Source: Allacma fusca (Eukaryota > Arthropoda > Collembola > Symphypleona > Sminthuridae). Taken from it: a stretch of DNA of 64,000 nt. The notes below the pieces were generated by a model. The model was given only the letters and a program-made list of their open reading frames with translations, was not told the origin of the DNA and made no database searches. This document shows, in pieces, positions 26,601-42,037 of the stretch (its first letter is position 1; the number at the start of each line of letters is the position of its first letter). The stretch is taken from contig OX359248.1 in NCBI GenBank assembly GCA_947179485.1, forward strand, positions 53,020,386 through 53,084,385. The letters run 5' to 3'. The position numbers and the translations under genes were made by a program.

Positions 26601-29072
26601 TAATGTATCTCTCTATAGTATACGGACACACAAAAATATGTTTCACCATATAATATTTATATCTATAAAACCTTTACATTTTTTTTATTCTCTACTTTAT
26701 CTTCAGCTCGGAGCATTCCGAGAAATCTAAAGAAAGTTTTTTTTCCCTTTCTACAGAACTCTGACGACCCTCAAAATATACGTACATGTATCTATTTGTA
26801 CGCATACATACTCGTTCCTGGAACATGAGAACTTCGAATGGTATTCATATACATACATACATATGTAAGTTCATGCATTTAAACATACAGTATTCCTACA
26901 ATTTTTTTAATGTATTTATATAAGTAAGTAAGTATATACTGTAATGGGAAAAGTGTTATATATGGAAGATAGGAAATGTAACGTACCCACAAGTACAGAA
27001 GTACTATTATGTCTGGGGTCGTAGGGACAAATCCCCTGCCCGCTCTTCTCACCCTTGTCCTCGGGCTGAACGTAGTGACCAGTGGGCGATAGCTGATAAT
27101 GTCGACATCTGGGCTTGTAAGCATTCGTCCCACAGACTAGGATCCGACCCGGCCCCACCACATTCAGCACTCGGATGTAATTTTGGCAGTTCTCCTGAAA
27201 TACAAATTACAGCCCATAAATGTAAATGCTCCTATTTTCCAACCTTCATTACTTCCAAGCTCCAAAATCAGTCCATCTTCATAGGGGATCAGGACCCATT
27301 GATATTTGAATTAAATGCGTACATCCTATCATTTCCGGATAACTGGAGTATCATCATCCTCGGCTAAGAAGTATCTACTCCTGACCTTCATAGTCACAAG
27401 CACTCTTAATAAAAGTCACCATTCCGGACAGCTACTAGTAAAAGAAGCTTCAAAATTGTCAAGACTTTTTGAAGTGACCATAGCACAAGCGCTTGATACA
27501 CTGCTAGAGCTAGCCATAATAATTATGACAGCATCAGAGCGCAGCTACTACTTTGAAGATAAAAAAATTGAGTTGATTTTTCCTTTTGTACTAATATTTA
27601 CCAGATGTTCGGGTTTTGGTTCGTAGCCTTTTTATATAGAAATAATTTTATTATATTTATTATACATAATTACATACATACCATTACCTATAAATTATAC
27701 CCACAGAAAGGAAACTTACATTCCCAAAGGTAAATAAACAAAATTTTAATATATAGGCCAACGGGCTCTTTGCAATACAGTAATAAAATGGAGGAGATCC
27801 TACCCTGCTGGGACTATATACTTATATTTACAGGACTTGTGCTAATTTTAGTAAAATAATAGGACATGAGAGAGGACTTTGGAAAAATACAAAGGACCGT
27901 GTGTACGACAATATCAGACCATTGGAAAATGTCTCAGGGAAATATCCCCGGGCTATGTGCACATACATAATTACCAATGTACATATATACACATACATAC
28001 GTAATCATGCCTCGGATCCAGTTCATTTGTCGAGCAAATATGTATTTCACAATTCATTTCATTTGGATACTCTTCCCTTCCCTTCCATCACATCACATTT
28101 TTAAATCCCCTCTCTTACAAGAGTTCGCAAGGGCTCCCGAATAGGTTGCATACTATAGGGTCAGGAATAAGTAAAAACTGGGATGACGTCAGAGTGCGGC
28201 TCAACCTGGAGTCAAACTCTTGATTCTACGTACTTACATTTTCCAACAACTGCACTGTCGCTAATCCAATGCTATAAATAGGTTCTTGTAAAGAGAAAAA
28301 AAAATTGTTTTGGACAGATTTTCCTTTACAATTTTATTTGGTCTTATAGAGACATTGATTTTAATTAGATGTCCATCCTATCCAAACATGCTGAGGCTTG
28401 CACTGCTCCACGAGGAGGATAAAAAATCCGAAGGATATTAGGTAATAGTACAAAAGTACACCAAGAGTCTTATTGCGATGTGAAAAACTAGCCGGAAGGG
28501 AAAAGGGGGGGGGGGAAGATGAGGAAGAGGAGGGAATTATTGCAGAATTGTCCTCATTGCATTTATGTAATTACATGATTACGTCCATAAAGGGATGAAG
28601 ACAATCCAAACATAATGGGGAATTAAGATGTGCCTCTTGGCAAGAGAAAGAGTTGCCTCATCTGTATAAATAGATATATATATAAGTTCCTGCAGACAAG
28701 TCCAGCTGCACCTATGATCTTTAACATTATAGGGTTGAATTTTAGAGCTGATTACGTTCCATTATTGGACTACTGACTGACTGACTGACTCAGTGACTGA
28801 TTGTGAGAGTCGTAGAATGTTTCAGGGGATCCGGGGGAGACAACATTATTTGCATTTTTTAATATCCACACAAAAAAAATTCCCAGTTTTCCTATTGTAA
28901 ACAGGGACGTAGATCAAATTTTTATTAGATTTGCAGACTTCCCCAAAAGACTAATAGCATTTCCTTTAATTCCGCACAAGAGCCCAGGACAGTCAATGTA
29001 CCTATAGGAGTAGTAGTTGTAGTAGTAGCCTTTTAATATATTATTTTTTATGTTGGCAGAAACGAGTCGGAG

Positions 29073-29146
<74 letters not shown>

Positions 29147-32100
29147 AGGAGACGTTCGAGGAATAATAACCCTTCATTATCAGCCCTGTTGGACTGTCAA
29201 GACTCTCTCTCTTTGTCAAAATTCGCTACCCCCCACGGAACAAACGAAATATGCCACTCAATAAATAAAACATTAAAGGCATTAATCTCCGAAACGAGCA
29301 AAATTCTAACTTGATTAACTGTCTCTGAGCACATACTCAACTTTATAGTGTAGTTCCTGTACAGTGTGCTCTCAACATAAGAGCTCATCTTAAAAGAGCA
29401 TTTTCCGGAGATTACAGTAATAGGGGAACAATTTTTGGACTCGTCTCTTCTTACCCCAATTTTGTCACCCATCATCGGGGAAAAAACCATAAAGGTCCCC
29501 CTTGCAATTCTCGTTATTTGGCCTATGTATAAATTGATTTTAAATACATCTACTGGGATCCTTTTTGGCAGCTTTATTGTATGCAGTCTATAAACAAATC
29601 TTAAGGCCGCACATACACATATAAACAATCACGGGTCAACTTCTCAATCAGTAATTACTGATTGAGAGGTTGCCCCTGAAGCTAGTACAAGTGACCTTAG
29701 ATCTGTCATGCCAATAACACGTCTTTTTACACTACATATGTTAATTATTCTGACCATCAAACAATTTCATATAAAAAAATACATGGAGTCAGGAGCTTAG
29801 GTCACATACCATGACATTTGACCTTCTAAACGATTATCCTGACTGAGGATTTCCATCAAATACTAAAACTTTACATACAGTTAAAATATTCTGCTAAATG
29901 TTACAAGAGGATCTGTTTGAGCCCGAGCTGACTGTAAAGTTAGTAACTGACAGGGACTCCGAGGATCCATGCCAGCCATCCTGTGAATATAATGATTATC
30001 TCTACAACCGTACACACGTATGCACATACATAGATACATATAAGAAATAAAACACAACAGGAAAAAAAATTAAATAGGAAATAAAGGATGGGAAGGGAAT
30101 TCAGAAAAATTGTAAATTATAAGAGGAAAAAAAATCTTACCATTTCTTTGCCTTTGGTAATGCACATCTGAACATCCTCCTCCTCCGAGTACCACTCCAG
30201 TTTCTAGAAACCAAGAAACAGAGAGAGAAACAATCAGCAAAATAGAATCGAAATTCAGTGATCCATCTACCTCGAAAATGCAATCGACTCATCAATCATC
30301 AAATATATCCCATTTGCTGTTCAACCAAAGATTATGACTTTTCTTCGCTCACTACTATCCCCATATAGATAGATACATATAAGTAAATGCAGACCCACAC
30401 ACACACACACATTCACCACATCACTTTTATACTGGACTCCCTCTTTGATCTTTGAGAGGGAATCCGCAACAGAAAAAGAACGACGAGCAGGAGAGAGAGA
30501 GAGAGAGAGAGAGAGAGCGATAGGAAATGACGATGAAGCAGAACATAATACTTTTACAAGAGAATGTGGAGAGAAGAGCGATTGCCTTGAATTGAAGAAT
30601 TCTCTTGATTTCCTCCTGCCGTCTTATGGCACCACACACACACACATACAGGCATATACATATGTACAGACTTACACACTTCCACATAAACATTCCTTCT
30701 CCATTGTATCCCTGAGTATTTATGTTGTTATAAATTTCCATTTCCCTTCGATCCCCATGTCTTGAGGTTACTTCCCATTTCCATCATTCCCACAGCAATA
30801 ACAAAAGCCAATACTCAACAGTAATCATCTCAAAATACCTTTACAAATCAAATCACTTTTCCAAGCCGTTTTCCTCATGACCATGAGCAATAAAACTACG
30901 TTCCCCTCTATAATAACCTTCACTCACAATGCATGTACTGCAGCTGCACTGTTACATACAAACATATGTATCTACATCAATATTTAAGAACAGACCATCG
31001 GCTAATTGTAAGAGTTCAAAGTTATAATCTGGAATTTCCTGGTAAACAGTGTTAAAATAAACAAACCCCAGCAGAATATCTGATATTATTCTAAAATAGA
31101 CTAATTCTTCGATTTCATTGATAAGACTAAATGAACTAGACGGATCTTGGTCTTTGGGTTAGAAAGAATCAAAATAATCCACCAAAAATCAGCTTTCCAC
31201 AGTCAAATGAAAAAGACAAAAAATACTAGTAAATGATCTCATTGAATTACAAATAGTAAATAATGAACCGAATGTAATTTAATTTAAAAAACAAAAAAAC
31301 AAAATGAACTAGTTGTACTTTCATCATGTCCTTTATCAATTAGAGTATCATATGCATTTAAATAGTTTGTTTTGTTTTTACTACAAACTGCATATGTATG
31401 TATGTAGTTCATTTTGCCCAATTCCAATGGTAGTCCTTTGCAGATAAGCTGGAAGGCAAATGAACACATGTCATTTCGTTTTAATCCAAAATGAATCTTA
31501 CCAGTTTCGCTTCTACTTTAATATATCTATAGGTATAGTGTAAGTATCTATCTATCCTGACCATGAATTTCCTTCTTGTTTCTTAATCTACGGCTTCCCA
31601 GTAACTCACAATAAGAGGATCCCCTGTACCATCGGGGAAATGTGGCTCTTACAATCACATTCTTCTCGAAGGAGACAAAAATCTTCCGAAAGGGGAATGT
31701 GCAAGTCTCCGAATACTTTTCCCCAGAAAATAATGTTAGGTTAAGGGAGTCTTCGGATATTGTACAAGAAATTTGTGTGGACTGCATATGTGTCCAAGAG
31801 ATTTTATTGGATGATTGTGTTACAATCCCAGGGATTTTAACCTAAACAATTATTTCTTCTTACAAGGGACTCTCTCAAAAAATCATTTTTTCCCGCAAGG
31901 GAAAAATCCCTGGACACATACATATATTACCTTTCCCCACGCTGTTAATTTGTCTCCATTTAAAAGTTCATAATAAGAATAATCCAATAATATTAACTAT
32001 AATAAGTACAACCTACTCAGTATATAAGTACAGGTATCAAACCCAGCAAATTTGACACAAATTGATAAGTGAGAGCTCTTTTCCCTATAAGGGTAAAAAT

Positions 32101-35100
32101 ATTCTGACAAATTCCTAGCTTTTAAAAATTATATTTACTCCTTTCAAAAGCGTATTTATACATACATACCTAATTACATATAGCTATGATGATTTTAAGG
32201 GTTAAGTGCCTCTTACATGGGTACTCGTATAGAGGGAGTACACTGCCATGAGACATCATTCTGTGTAGATACATACATACATACGGGTACAGACAGTACT
32301 TTTAATAACACAATGAACATTCCATCTGCCATGATTGTATGTCAAGTGTCTGAGACGGCTGGGTCTCTAAAGTCGTTTATATGTTTTGTGAAGGTTGTTA
32401 CGTAACCTTCAGAAAATCTTCCCCATACACGTCCTCTTCTTGAGTTTCCTCGAAAATATTTATTTGTGCTGATAAAACCTAATCCCAAAAGCCGTCCGTC
32501 AGACTCTTCTCCACACAAGCTCTGACCATTATCTACATATATGTACGCACATGTACATAATATATGAGCATCTGACCGATTGTATTGTGAGTACTTACAT
32601 ATACATATGAGTATCTCGCAGCCTGGTACTTTACCTTAAATTTTATGTCTATTCACATAATACAAATACATAAATAGGTTCCACACTCTGTGTACAGATA
32701 TACAGAGCTCTATAGAAAAACTTGAGCCTGTCTGTGGTCCTTGAGTTGGGATACTTTTCAAATATGAGATATAAATCTCATCTTATACCCGCACCATTTT
32801 CATTTCCCTCATCCTACATACATATGTACATACACGGAAAGATGAGATGAGACTCCGGTTGAGATTCAAATTACTAGTCCAGAGAATATTTGAAAATCTG
32901 GGAATCTTCCAACTGGCTCCCAATATTTATACATTACTGGGTTAAGAAGCTAGAATACTTGTATGTAATTACTCAATCATCCATCCTCAAGCAAAGGAAC
33001 ACACATTTCTGACAAAATAGTGTTCAAAACCAAAAAGGCTATTTTACTCGTACCAACAAATTTAATGTACTTATACGCAAATTATAATACAATAAAAATA
33101 TTTACCCGCTCTTGCTTCTTATTATTAGCAGTTAGAATAAAATTATTTTCCACAAAATAGTAAAATTGTTCATATTGTATTACAATTCTATAGACATACA
33201 CCTATCCCTTTTTTTACTCTCAACAAACTCCCCTCATCAATATTTATTATCACATACAATTCATTAATTATGTATAACTATATAATGTGTGAAATCTAAT
33301 TATTCGAAATAATTAACATACCTATTTCAAGCTAAATTTTGGACCTGAGCCATTTCAAGGGAAACACTTGTAAGAGCCTGTACATTGGAAAGTTTTACGA
33401 ATATAATGTGCAATGTGCATCTGCTCTTGCCCTGTGCTTCTTAGCAGATGACATTTAATACCCAAATCAGAGGACACGTATCTATCTTTTGATCCATCCC
33501 GTGGATAAAGCCAGTTCCAAACGGACGGGACATTGTGTGTCTCTGACTGGAACTTAATACCTTGTCCAGGGAACCTTCCCTATTATACGCAACTCACAGG
33601 ACTATCGAAAGGGGCTAAAAAATGGGGAGAAAATACGGAAATATGTCCTTGTCCGGGGGAAATTAGCAGGAGAAAAGGCAAGAGCTTTACTTATAATCCA
33701 ACTTGGTCTGCTTGGCTTAGCATTAAGTCTGAGAAACCGGTGTCTATACTTCCAAAATACAACCTTCCCTGACTTTCTTTTTTTTGTCCCTCTCTCTCTC
33801 TCTGTTAAAAAAAACAAGAGTCCACTGTTTCTTATGTATTTGACAGAGACACTAGTACATGTGCAATCCTTATTCCTCCACACAGTTTCGCTTCACTAGT
33901 GCCTCTAATAATTTTCTTCCGTTTTCTCCCTCTCTCCTCCACCTAACCAGAAGGAACTGTGTGTTTGAGAGTGAGAGAGAGAGAGAGAGAGAGACAGAAA
34001 GAGAGAGAAAGAGTCAAACCTTCAAGGAACCATTTGTCTCTCTGTTATACGTGCAGTTGACAAATTAGATTTTTTTTCTCCCTCTCCCCCAATCTCTCCA
34101 AAGCTAAAAGATGGATGTAGTAACGTAACGAGAATAACCTCGATGAACAATTCCCTCTCACTTTTCGGTTTTTTTTATTCGCCCCATACATACAGTACAC
34201 CCTCACTATGAAAGCACCCACCAAGGAACATGAACGGGAAAATGTTCAAATATTTTTTAATGGCTCTACGCTCTCTTAAATCTCTCCCTAAATAATTATT
34301 ACTTACAATAAGACGCCTTCCTAATCACGAGATTAGTATTTTTCTTACTGAATCTAGATAACAATCGCCAAACGCCCAAACTGCTTCAAGAGTAAATAAA
34401 CAACAGAACATTAAAGGCGTACAACACGTAATTACATACGTAGCCATTGTAGCCCCATCCCAAAGTCACATGAGGAAAGAGTCAAAAAATACGGAGTCAA
34501 AAAATATTAGAAAACACGCTCCGTTGTAGCTTCCAAAGTTCCCAAAGCATTTCCCCAGTCAATATCGTCCACACATAATTGCATATAATATAGATATACC
34601 ATTGCATGTTAGGGTTTCATAACAATTATATTCCATACAGTGTACTCTCGTTATAAGAGACTCATTACAACGTCTCCTAATTTACTATCAATCTGTAATA
34701 ATCATTGGGAAAAGAGTAATTCAATCAGACACATTCCCATTTACTACTACGATGTAATTTTTTTTTCTTTTCGTTAAAAACCAACGAAAAGGATCACAGT
34801 CACATTTTGCTGATACACCACTGACGGAGGTGTTCATATTTAATTACTTATATATAGGCCGAGTGTCTGCAGTAGACGTAATTTTGTATTATATAAGAGC
34901 TGGTGTATCTATAGATCACTATCTATGTGGATGTGAAAGTCACCGTGTGATATGTATCCAATTATTACATCTCCGCTTTTGATCATTTATGTGATTGTGT
35001 CCATGGAGGAAAATAGGCTCATATAAATAGTGTAAGTTCCCTACATGAAGGATCCCTTGTAATTGTGACAGCATTTGTATAAATTTTTGAGTAAAAATAT

Positions 35101-38100
35101 TTGAATAGATTTCACTTCAAAAATAATAATAACTAGCGTAAACAGCCATCGGCTTCGCCAATGGAAACTACATATATATTTCATATGCATAAGCCGTTTA
35201 GCAATTTTGTAGCGTGTACGTGCGAATCTATAAAGCGCGCTTAGAAGAGAGAGCGAAGATTTAAAAAACTCTCTTATGGCACGGCCAAATTATAGTATTT
35301 AGTGATAATCACAAATTATTTTCTGTAATCTTTCCTCCTTTCAAAAGTAGATAGCAAGAGGGACACATTTTCGTCTAATTAGGGGAGCTGTTATAGAGAG
35401 AGCAGACTGTGCACCTCCGTAGATGATGGAGAAAAATAATACTTTGTTCATCTCAACTTTGAGTCGCCTGTCTGCCTTCCTACAAGTATCATCTTATAAA
35501 TACATCCTTAGGTATGGCTCCGTGCTCAACATCACAACTACTCAGGAGAGTCCCTTAGTGCCCATGGCTATATCTATATCTTTCCATTCATCTCTATCGC
35601 TCTCATACACACACACACTCTGGAAAAACATTTCCAGAATATCCCTGAACTGGAAGTCACAACCTGATCCCATTTTGTACACATAAGCAGGCAAATACAT
35701 AATTACATACTATATGTACATACACTCTAATATGTACACTTCTCATAATATTCCCCATAAGGAAAACAAGGTGAGGTCAGCCCAAAAATAAGACAAAGTC
35801 TTAGCTCGTTTTGCACAGATCTAAGTATACATACACATCAAATAAAGTCTTGGGCTGGTCTCACAAAAAACTTACTCCACTTTATAATATTATGTTCAAA
35901 AAAATCCATATATGCACACATACTACATACTTACATCACACAATTATATTAGTTCCTTATACTTACATTTAACTTATACATACAATTTGAACATATAATT
36001 ACATATTGTCGTAGGCAAGAAGACAAAGTGAGCATTGGGAAAACCGTTGGGCTGAGCAAAACTGACTACCTGTGTAATTGTTAAGAAGCAAACATGCATA
36101 CATTTAAAATCTGACATCAAGAGAAACCAAATCCCTAAGCGCACAGTTACATACCTTCATATCTGTTTTAAGCATAAAGTCTGAGAGCTAAAAAAAAATA
36201 AGTTCAAGTGTTTAAAAGAGGCTTAGCTACATTTACATATGTAATCCTGTTACGCTCAAAACCAAAAGGGACCAATAGTGAATGTATAATATAAACGGAA
36301 TGCCTCAAAAACTGTACATTATTTCGAACTAAATCATGAATATATTCCAATTTGATCCTACACAACGTCACATTGTCCGAATACATGTAAATAGTATTAG
36401 TAGGTGCATAGGTACATATATGTGCATTAATGGTACGTTTTAATCTACGAAGATATGAAAAACCAAAGACAGGCTTCTTATACTAGCCCACGTAACAAAT
36501 GACGCTCTATTAAAATGTACATGTAGATACATACGGTAAACTATCCTAAAAGGGGAGTAGTAGACAGACATAGGGCTATCAAAAAACCGGGAAGAGTAAT
36601 GCATTCCCCATTCACTTTCATACAATTTTTTTTCCCATGGTATTTTTTTTTCTTCACTTGTGATTCTTGAGAAGCATTCTCTGTTCAAGTATCCAGCAAG
36701 AACAATCCCTTACATGCCAAAAAGTGGGCCTTCTACAAGGAAGATCCCGACTTGACGTCCAAATAAAATACTACATAAATACATACATATATACATGGAG
36801 AGGCTTCTGCAGTAACAATAACTTTATTTCTCCCTTTCTCCGGAGAAACTCTCTCACATTCCCTAGGTGTACAGTATAGTCTGACTATGACAGTCCCCCT
36901 TATAACCCCCTGGATCTCCAGTTACAAAAAGTTATTTACTAAAGGATTAGCAAATGTATCCGCAAATTAAGCGACAAAATATTAATTTCTTTCCTCGTAT
37001 GCCAGGAATGTCCGTACAAGTCAAAATATCCTTCTTCCAGGGGTGATTCCACAGCCTGATAAAACTGCTCATCTCCTTTAGTGTAAGTATCTATTGAATT
37101 GAGTGTCTCCGGTCTTCGCCATGAATTCAACTCAAGTTTTTGTCTTCCAGACAAATCACACACACTCCAACACACACACAGACACACACATACATAATTA
37201 CATACATACACGCAAGAACAGAATCAGCATAAAAGAGAAAATAGGAAGAAGACTAAATCCGTAATTGGGCTCTACAGTGACCCCTTGCTATATGAGCACC
37301 TCCCCTCCCCTCATAAACAAAATCCGTACTATAAATAAAGGCAAGCTTTTTATGTATGTACACATGTAATTATGTACAATTGGAAGACAAACTGAATAAA
37401 AAAACTAAACTATTACAAGCAATAGAGCCCAAATATATTTTAAACAACGAAATGATGTTACACAGTGGAGTGTCAGCAGAAATTATTAGGGTTTTAAACT
37501 CCTTCTCCTTCCTGGTATCTGCATACTTACTTTATATTACACTGGAGGATTTGGTTTATTTTTTATTCTTCTGTATTTAAACCTACTACAGTATAAGCAA
37601 TATACACGGGAGTGCTGTCAGATTCAGAATGCACTGCATGTGTCGTCGTGAGAGAGCATATTTTCCAAAATTCCTCAGATACAGTATATCTATAGGTACA
37701 TACATAAAAACCTGCATATGTATATAATTACATGTATACAAGTCCTGCGAATCTTGATAGAGCCTCCCCACAAGACCACAATATAATAGTGCATTGTCAG
37801 CGAGGAGAGGAGAGACATGAAGAATCTTGTGTGTACTAGAGTCAATGTTGTCTTCAGTCTATCTCCTTTCTTAAATTTGTCGTCTCCTGTGTTTTAATTC
37901 CACTTATACTAACAACCCTTTCTTTTCTTTCCCTCTCACTCTCTGTCTCTCCTTTTTCTCTTTCTCTCTCTCTATCTCTCTCTCCCTCCTAATCTTACTA
38001 AAGTTCTGCCTGGAAACCACTTGAGTCGATTGCAAATTTTTTTCTACCATTCGAAGCTTAAGTTAACATATGTCCCACATTTTTCCCCCGACTCACACAG

Positions 38101-41100
38101 TGTTCCTATATACAGATAAGAGTCATTAGCATTCAAAATTAGCAACTACATATATCACGAGGCTCTTCTTTCCCTATTTCATAGAAGATAGTCAATCGAT
38201 ATTTTTGTTCTGAATTTATTCTCAATCTAAAAGCTCCAGGAAAGGAATGCTACTACTATGAGGTTATTAGTTTTATTTAGGTTAGGAGTAACAACTCTAT
38301 ACGCTACTATACAGCATGAACATATGTACATGTACACATTATAACAAAAGTAAGTCTCTATTCGAAGGAATCTTGAAAAGAACCTAGAATGACAGGATCA
38401 GTCATAGTCATCATAGGCTCCGCAGCACATTTAACATTCATACAATGCTCATAGCATTACATTTGCTAATCTAGCATTTCATAAAATAATAATAGTAGTA
38501 ATATTGACAATTCAGTCATTACATATCCAATAATAGCCATTATTTGCAATCACGAGGAGGGGTAAGCGCTAAGCGCGTCCTCACCCTGTGATGACGTGTG
38601 GGCAAATGATACAGCGCAGCTGGGTCATTACAACATGTAATTACATACAACTATCTACAAGTTATAGTAATAATTAATTAATTTAATGGATGGTTGAAAC
38701 TTGTCTAGATTTAGGGTAGATTAGGATGTTGAAAGAGATTACTAATTGCTTTTCTTAGAAATTTTATTATTATTATTATTAGCAGATATTAATATTACTA
38801 TACCAAGTTTGAGTTAAATAAAGTTCGTAAAGAATTTTACCTGTTGAAGTTTCAGTCCAGAGGCAGTCAGATTGTAGACGGCATTCCTGGAAAGAAAGAA
38901 AGAGAAAAAAAAAGAATTAAAACATATGTAGATACATAGATAAGTATACATAGATATATATATAACGTGCTAGAATCGACAATGTCCGTATTATATGTAT
39001 ACGTATGGAATGCTTCTCCGACCTATGAGATTAAATTCACTAGATTTGGTCTGCCTGTCTCAATTTGAGACCCCAACCCCTGACTCTATGTAGTAGAGAA
39101 GAGCTCCATCATTAAAATAATTCAAGAAGACGAGAGGCTGAAAATTCATGAGGAACGTGGCTATTATTAAAAAAGAAGGACAAAAGAATTCCCAAACTAA
39201 ACTTTGAAACCACTTCCCCATCTGAAAAATTAGCAATGGAACTAATTGCGGCGAGGTTTCTCTGGAAAAAAAAAAGAAGAAGAAGAGGAAAAGGGGGGAA
39301 AACTGGAGAGGAGCTTAGGAATAAACGGCCTGGGAGAAGAGTACACGTAGGTATATGTATATTGTAAGAGAAGCAGCATCAGCAGCAGCAGCAGCAGCAG
39401 AGATCCTCGAATCCTGCTCCCTCGTCATGCATCCAATCAAGTGATAAAGATCAGCCACAAATCACCCTTTCTATCTCCCTCACTTTCTTCCTTATCCTCG
39501 CGCTGGGGATGAGGAAAGCCGGCAAGTCCTAACGACTTGGGATACTTCACAGAGAGATAGAATGGCCAATCCTTTCTCACACTACAACACTAACTACATG
39601 CAGTGATTTCGGAGTGTGTCCGACTCCCCCACCCACCCCTCCCCTCCCCCATGTAAAATCTTCAAGATAAGTATATTACAGGGCTTTTCCGCTACCAGGA
39701 AGAATTTCACTCAAATCTCAACCCTCAATATATTTTTTTTTTAGTTTTATTAAAGAGCACCCAGACAAATTTCCCTCTAAAGACTTTTTCTTTCTTTCCT
39801 TTCATTATACTGGAACAAACTTCAAAAAATGCACGTTTTTATTCCTTGTCGGAGTAATTACTATTAACTAAATTATAATGAGAAGTTCCTGTACTGTATA
39901 CATTTTTAAATTACAGGACCAATGATTATATTCACATTTAATGTCAACCTCGGGTTCCTCTCCTTCCAAGGAAGGGGATAAGATTACTAAATGAAAATAT
40001 TGAAAATAGACAAATTTGAATACTTTCTGGAGGGATGTTTTTATAGAGAGATTACACTGTATTAGTGCTCCGCATGGGTACAAAAATGTTGTACCTGGAC
40101 CTGAACCTGTACCTGAATCATGGGTACATGGATTTTTTGAACCTATACCCGTACCTGTACCTGAATACCCGGGTTCAATTTTCCTGAACCTGTACCTGTA
40201 CTCAAACCAAATCAGGAGTACCTGTACCTGAAAAGTACCTGTACCCAAAAAGTACCCAAAAAATTACCTGTACCCGGGTATATTTTAAAAGTACCTGAAC
40301 CTACCCGGGTATTTTCCATTGTACAAATTTAAAGGATTACCAAATATTTTACACGAAATAAAAAATTAAAATATCTGCGACCAAGACATTTTGACTCAAT
40401 AAATTTATTTATCAGATTAGATATATTTTTATTATTTACTCTTCGAAAGAATGACTAAGTACTGGAATTATCAGTGGCTAAAAATGATTACATAAAGGTT
40501 GAAAAGGATAATAGATAGCAAAATCTACGATATAAATAAGTTCAATCCAACAATACAAATGCAGTGTAATATTTTGTAAACGTTCAATAATGGCAAGAAA
40601 TTAAACGATTAAGAATTTGTTTTGCACCCTGCAATTGCTTTTGCAATGGAAAACATTTTTTTAGATTCAAACTCCTCAGATTTTAATTTCAGCCAAGCTT
40701 TGAAACAAAAACATTTCCTACCGTAACTCCACTCTTATATAAGCGTTTATGCGTCAGATAGGAGTGGGACTGTTCCGGAATGTTCTAGGATTTCTTGGAA
40801 TGGTCTGGTCCTTGAGCCGGGACCAGACCATTTTATCTGTTCTCAGTGTAGGACCAGGACCATAAGGTCTTGTAGACTGTAGGACCGGAACCATCTGGTC
40901 CGTACAAATTGCTGGAACAGGAACATAAGTTCTGTTCCTCAAAATAACTCGGACCAGACCGGAACAGAACAGACCAGACCATTAGGACCGAACAGGTTCA
41001 TTATACGATCACAACATGCAAGCATTTGACAATTTAGATAATGTTTTGAGTAATTTATTTTATTATTTGAAACAAAGTAAAATTGTCAGTAAAATGAAAA

Positions 41101-41981
41101 CGAATGAAGCTCTGAAAATTGTAATTCGCGGGAATGGGAAATACTTAAATGGTTTATCTATCGAATCTGGTCCGACCATTTGAAATGTATGCTGGAACGT
41201 TCCAAATGGTCTGGGCCAAACAGAGGACCAAACATTCTGGTCTGTTCTTTGAGCTGGACCAGGTTTAATTGGTCTATCAAGGTTCTTGGACCAGATACAT
41301 TTGGTCCTTTCGTAACCAGGGAACAGACCGGAACAGACCATGGAACAGACCAGAACGGACCAAAATTTCTGGTCCGGACCAGAACAGTCCCATTCCTAGC
41401 GTCAGAAGATCTGGGCCATAGGAGAAGGCTCGCTCAATCTTAGATCTCTGTTCTTTAGCAGTTCCAGGAACTGATAAAAAATCTCTGGTCATTCCAGCTA
41501 ATGCTGGGTAACTAGCCACGTGTTCCTATACGGTGGAATTAGTTTTCCTGACTGAGTTTATATACGTATAAATTTTAATGTAAAATGTTTCAAGGTCAAA
41601 AATTCGGAGGAGTTTTTAAAGCTCGACAACACCTTTACAGGCGTTACTTGGAAATTATTATTGACTGAAAAGTACCTGAAAGTTCAGGTATTTTACATTC
41701 AGGTTCAGGTATTTACCCAGTGCGTACCCGTACCTGATGGGTTTATACCCAAAAGATTACTTTTTGTACCTGTACCCATACCTGAACCTGAACCTGAATT
41801 TTCAGGTATCTAACGACTGAACCTGAACCTGTACCCAAATTGGATGGGTACAAGAAGTATGTACCTGATACGTACCTGTACCTGAACCTGTACCCAAATA
41901 CCCGGGTAAAACCTGTACCCATGAGGGGCACTACACTGTATATAAATTCTATATTTAATTTTCCACGCTATCTCTTTCCGC

Positions 41982-42037
<56 letters not shown>

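Larger units (their letters stand above)
23805..26986 (-). other. Semaphorin intron
   Basis: 3.2 kb. CA repeat 24091-24126, full MITE 24139-24330, CAT repeat 24355-24383, possible remnant with poly(A) 25436-25803. A 164-codon minus ORF here depends on the A run and is rejected. Confidence 0.85.
27195..30140 (-). other. Semaphorin intron
   Basis: 2.9 kb. G run near 28506-28516, GACT repeat 28771-28799, the longest pure GA tract 29075-29139, MITE fragment from 29362. No exon recognised. Confidence 0.85.
40063..41933 (-). mobile_element. Outer hAT-superfamily DNA transposon, degenerate, with nested insertion
   Basis: Ends are TAGTGCTCCGCATGGGTACA on the left and, inverted, TAGTGCCCCTCATGGGTACA on the right. 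Both sides are flanked by a perfect 8-bp target duplication CACTGTAT (40055-40062 and 41934-41941), the hAT hallmark. The first and last 250-300 bp are packed with hexamer-like repeats of the type TACCTG/AACCTG in many copies. The interior carries a decayed hAT transposase C-terminus on the minus strand. Without the nested element it is about 1.2 kb, so it is an internally deleted copy. It sits in a semaphorin intron; the sequence left of it (ATAGAGAGATTACACTGTA) resembles an end of the dispersed MITE family, so it may have landed in one. Confidence 0.9.

Noticed and set aside
28771-28799. Regular GACT repeats and other tandem tracts as a CRISPR-like array
   Set aside because: Pure short-unit microsatellites without spacers, in a eukaryotic intron.
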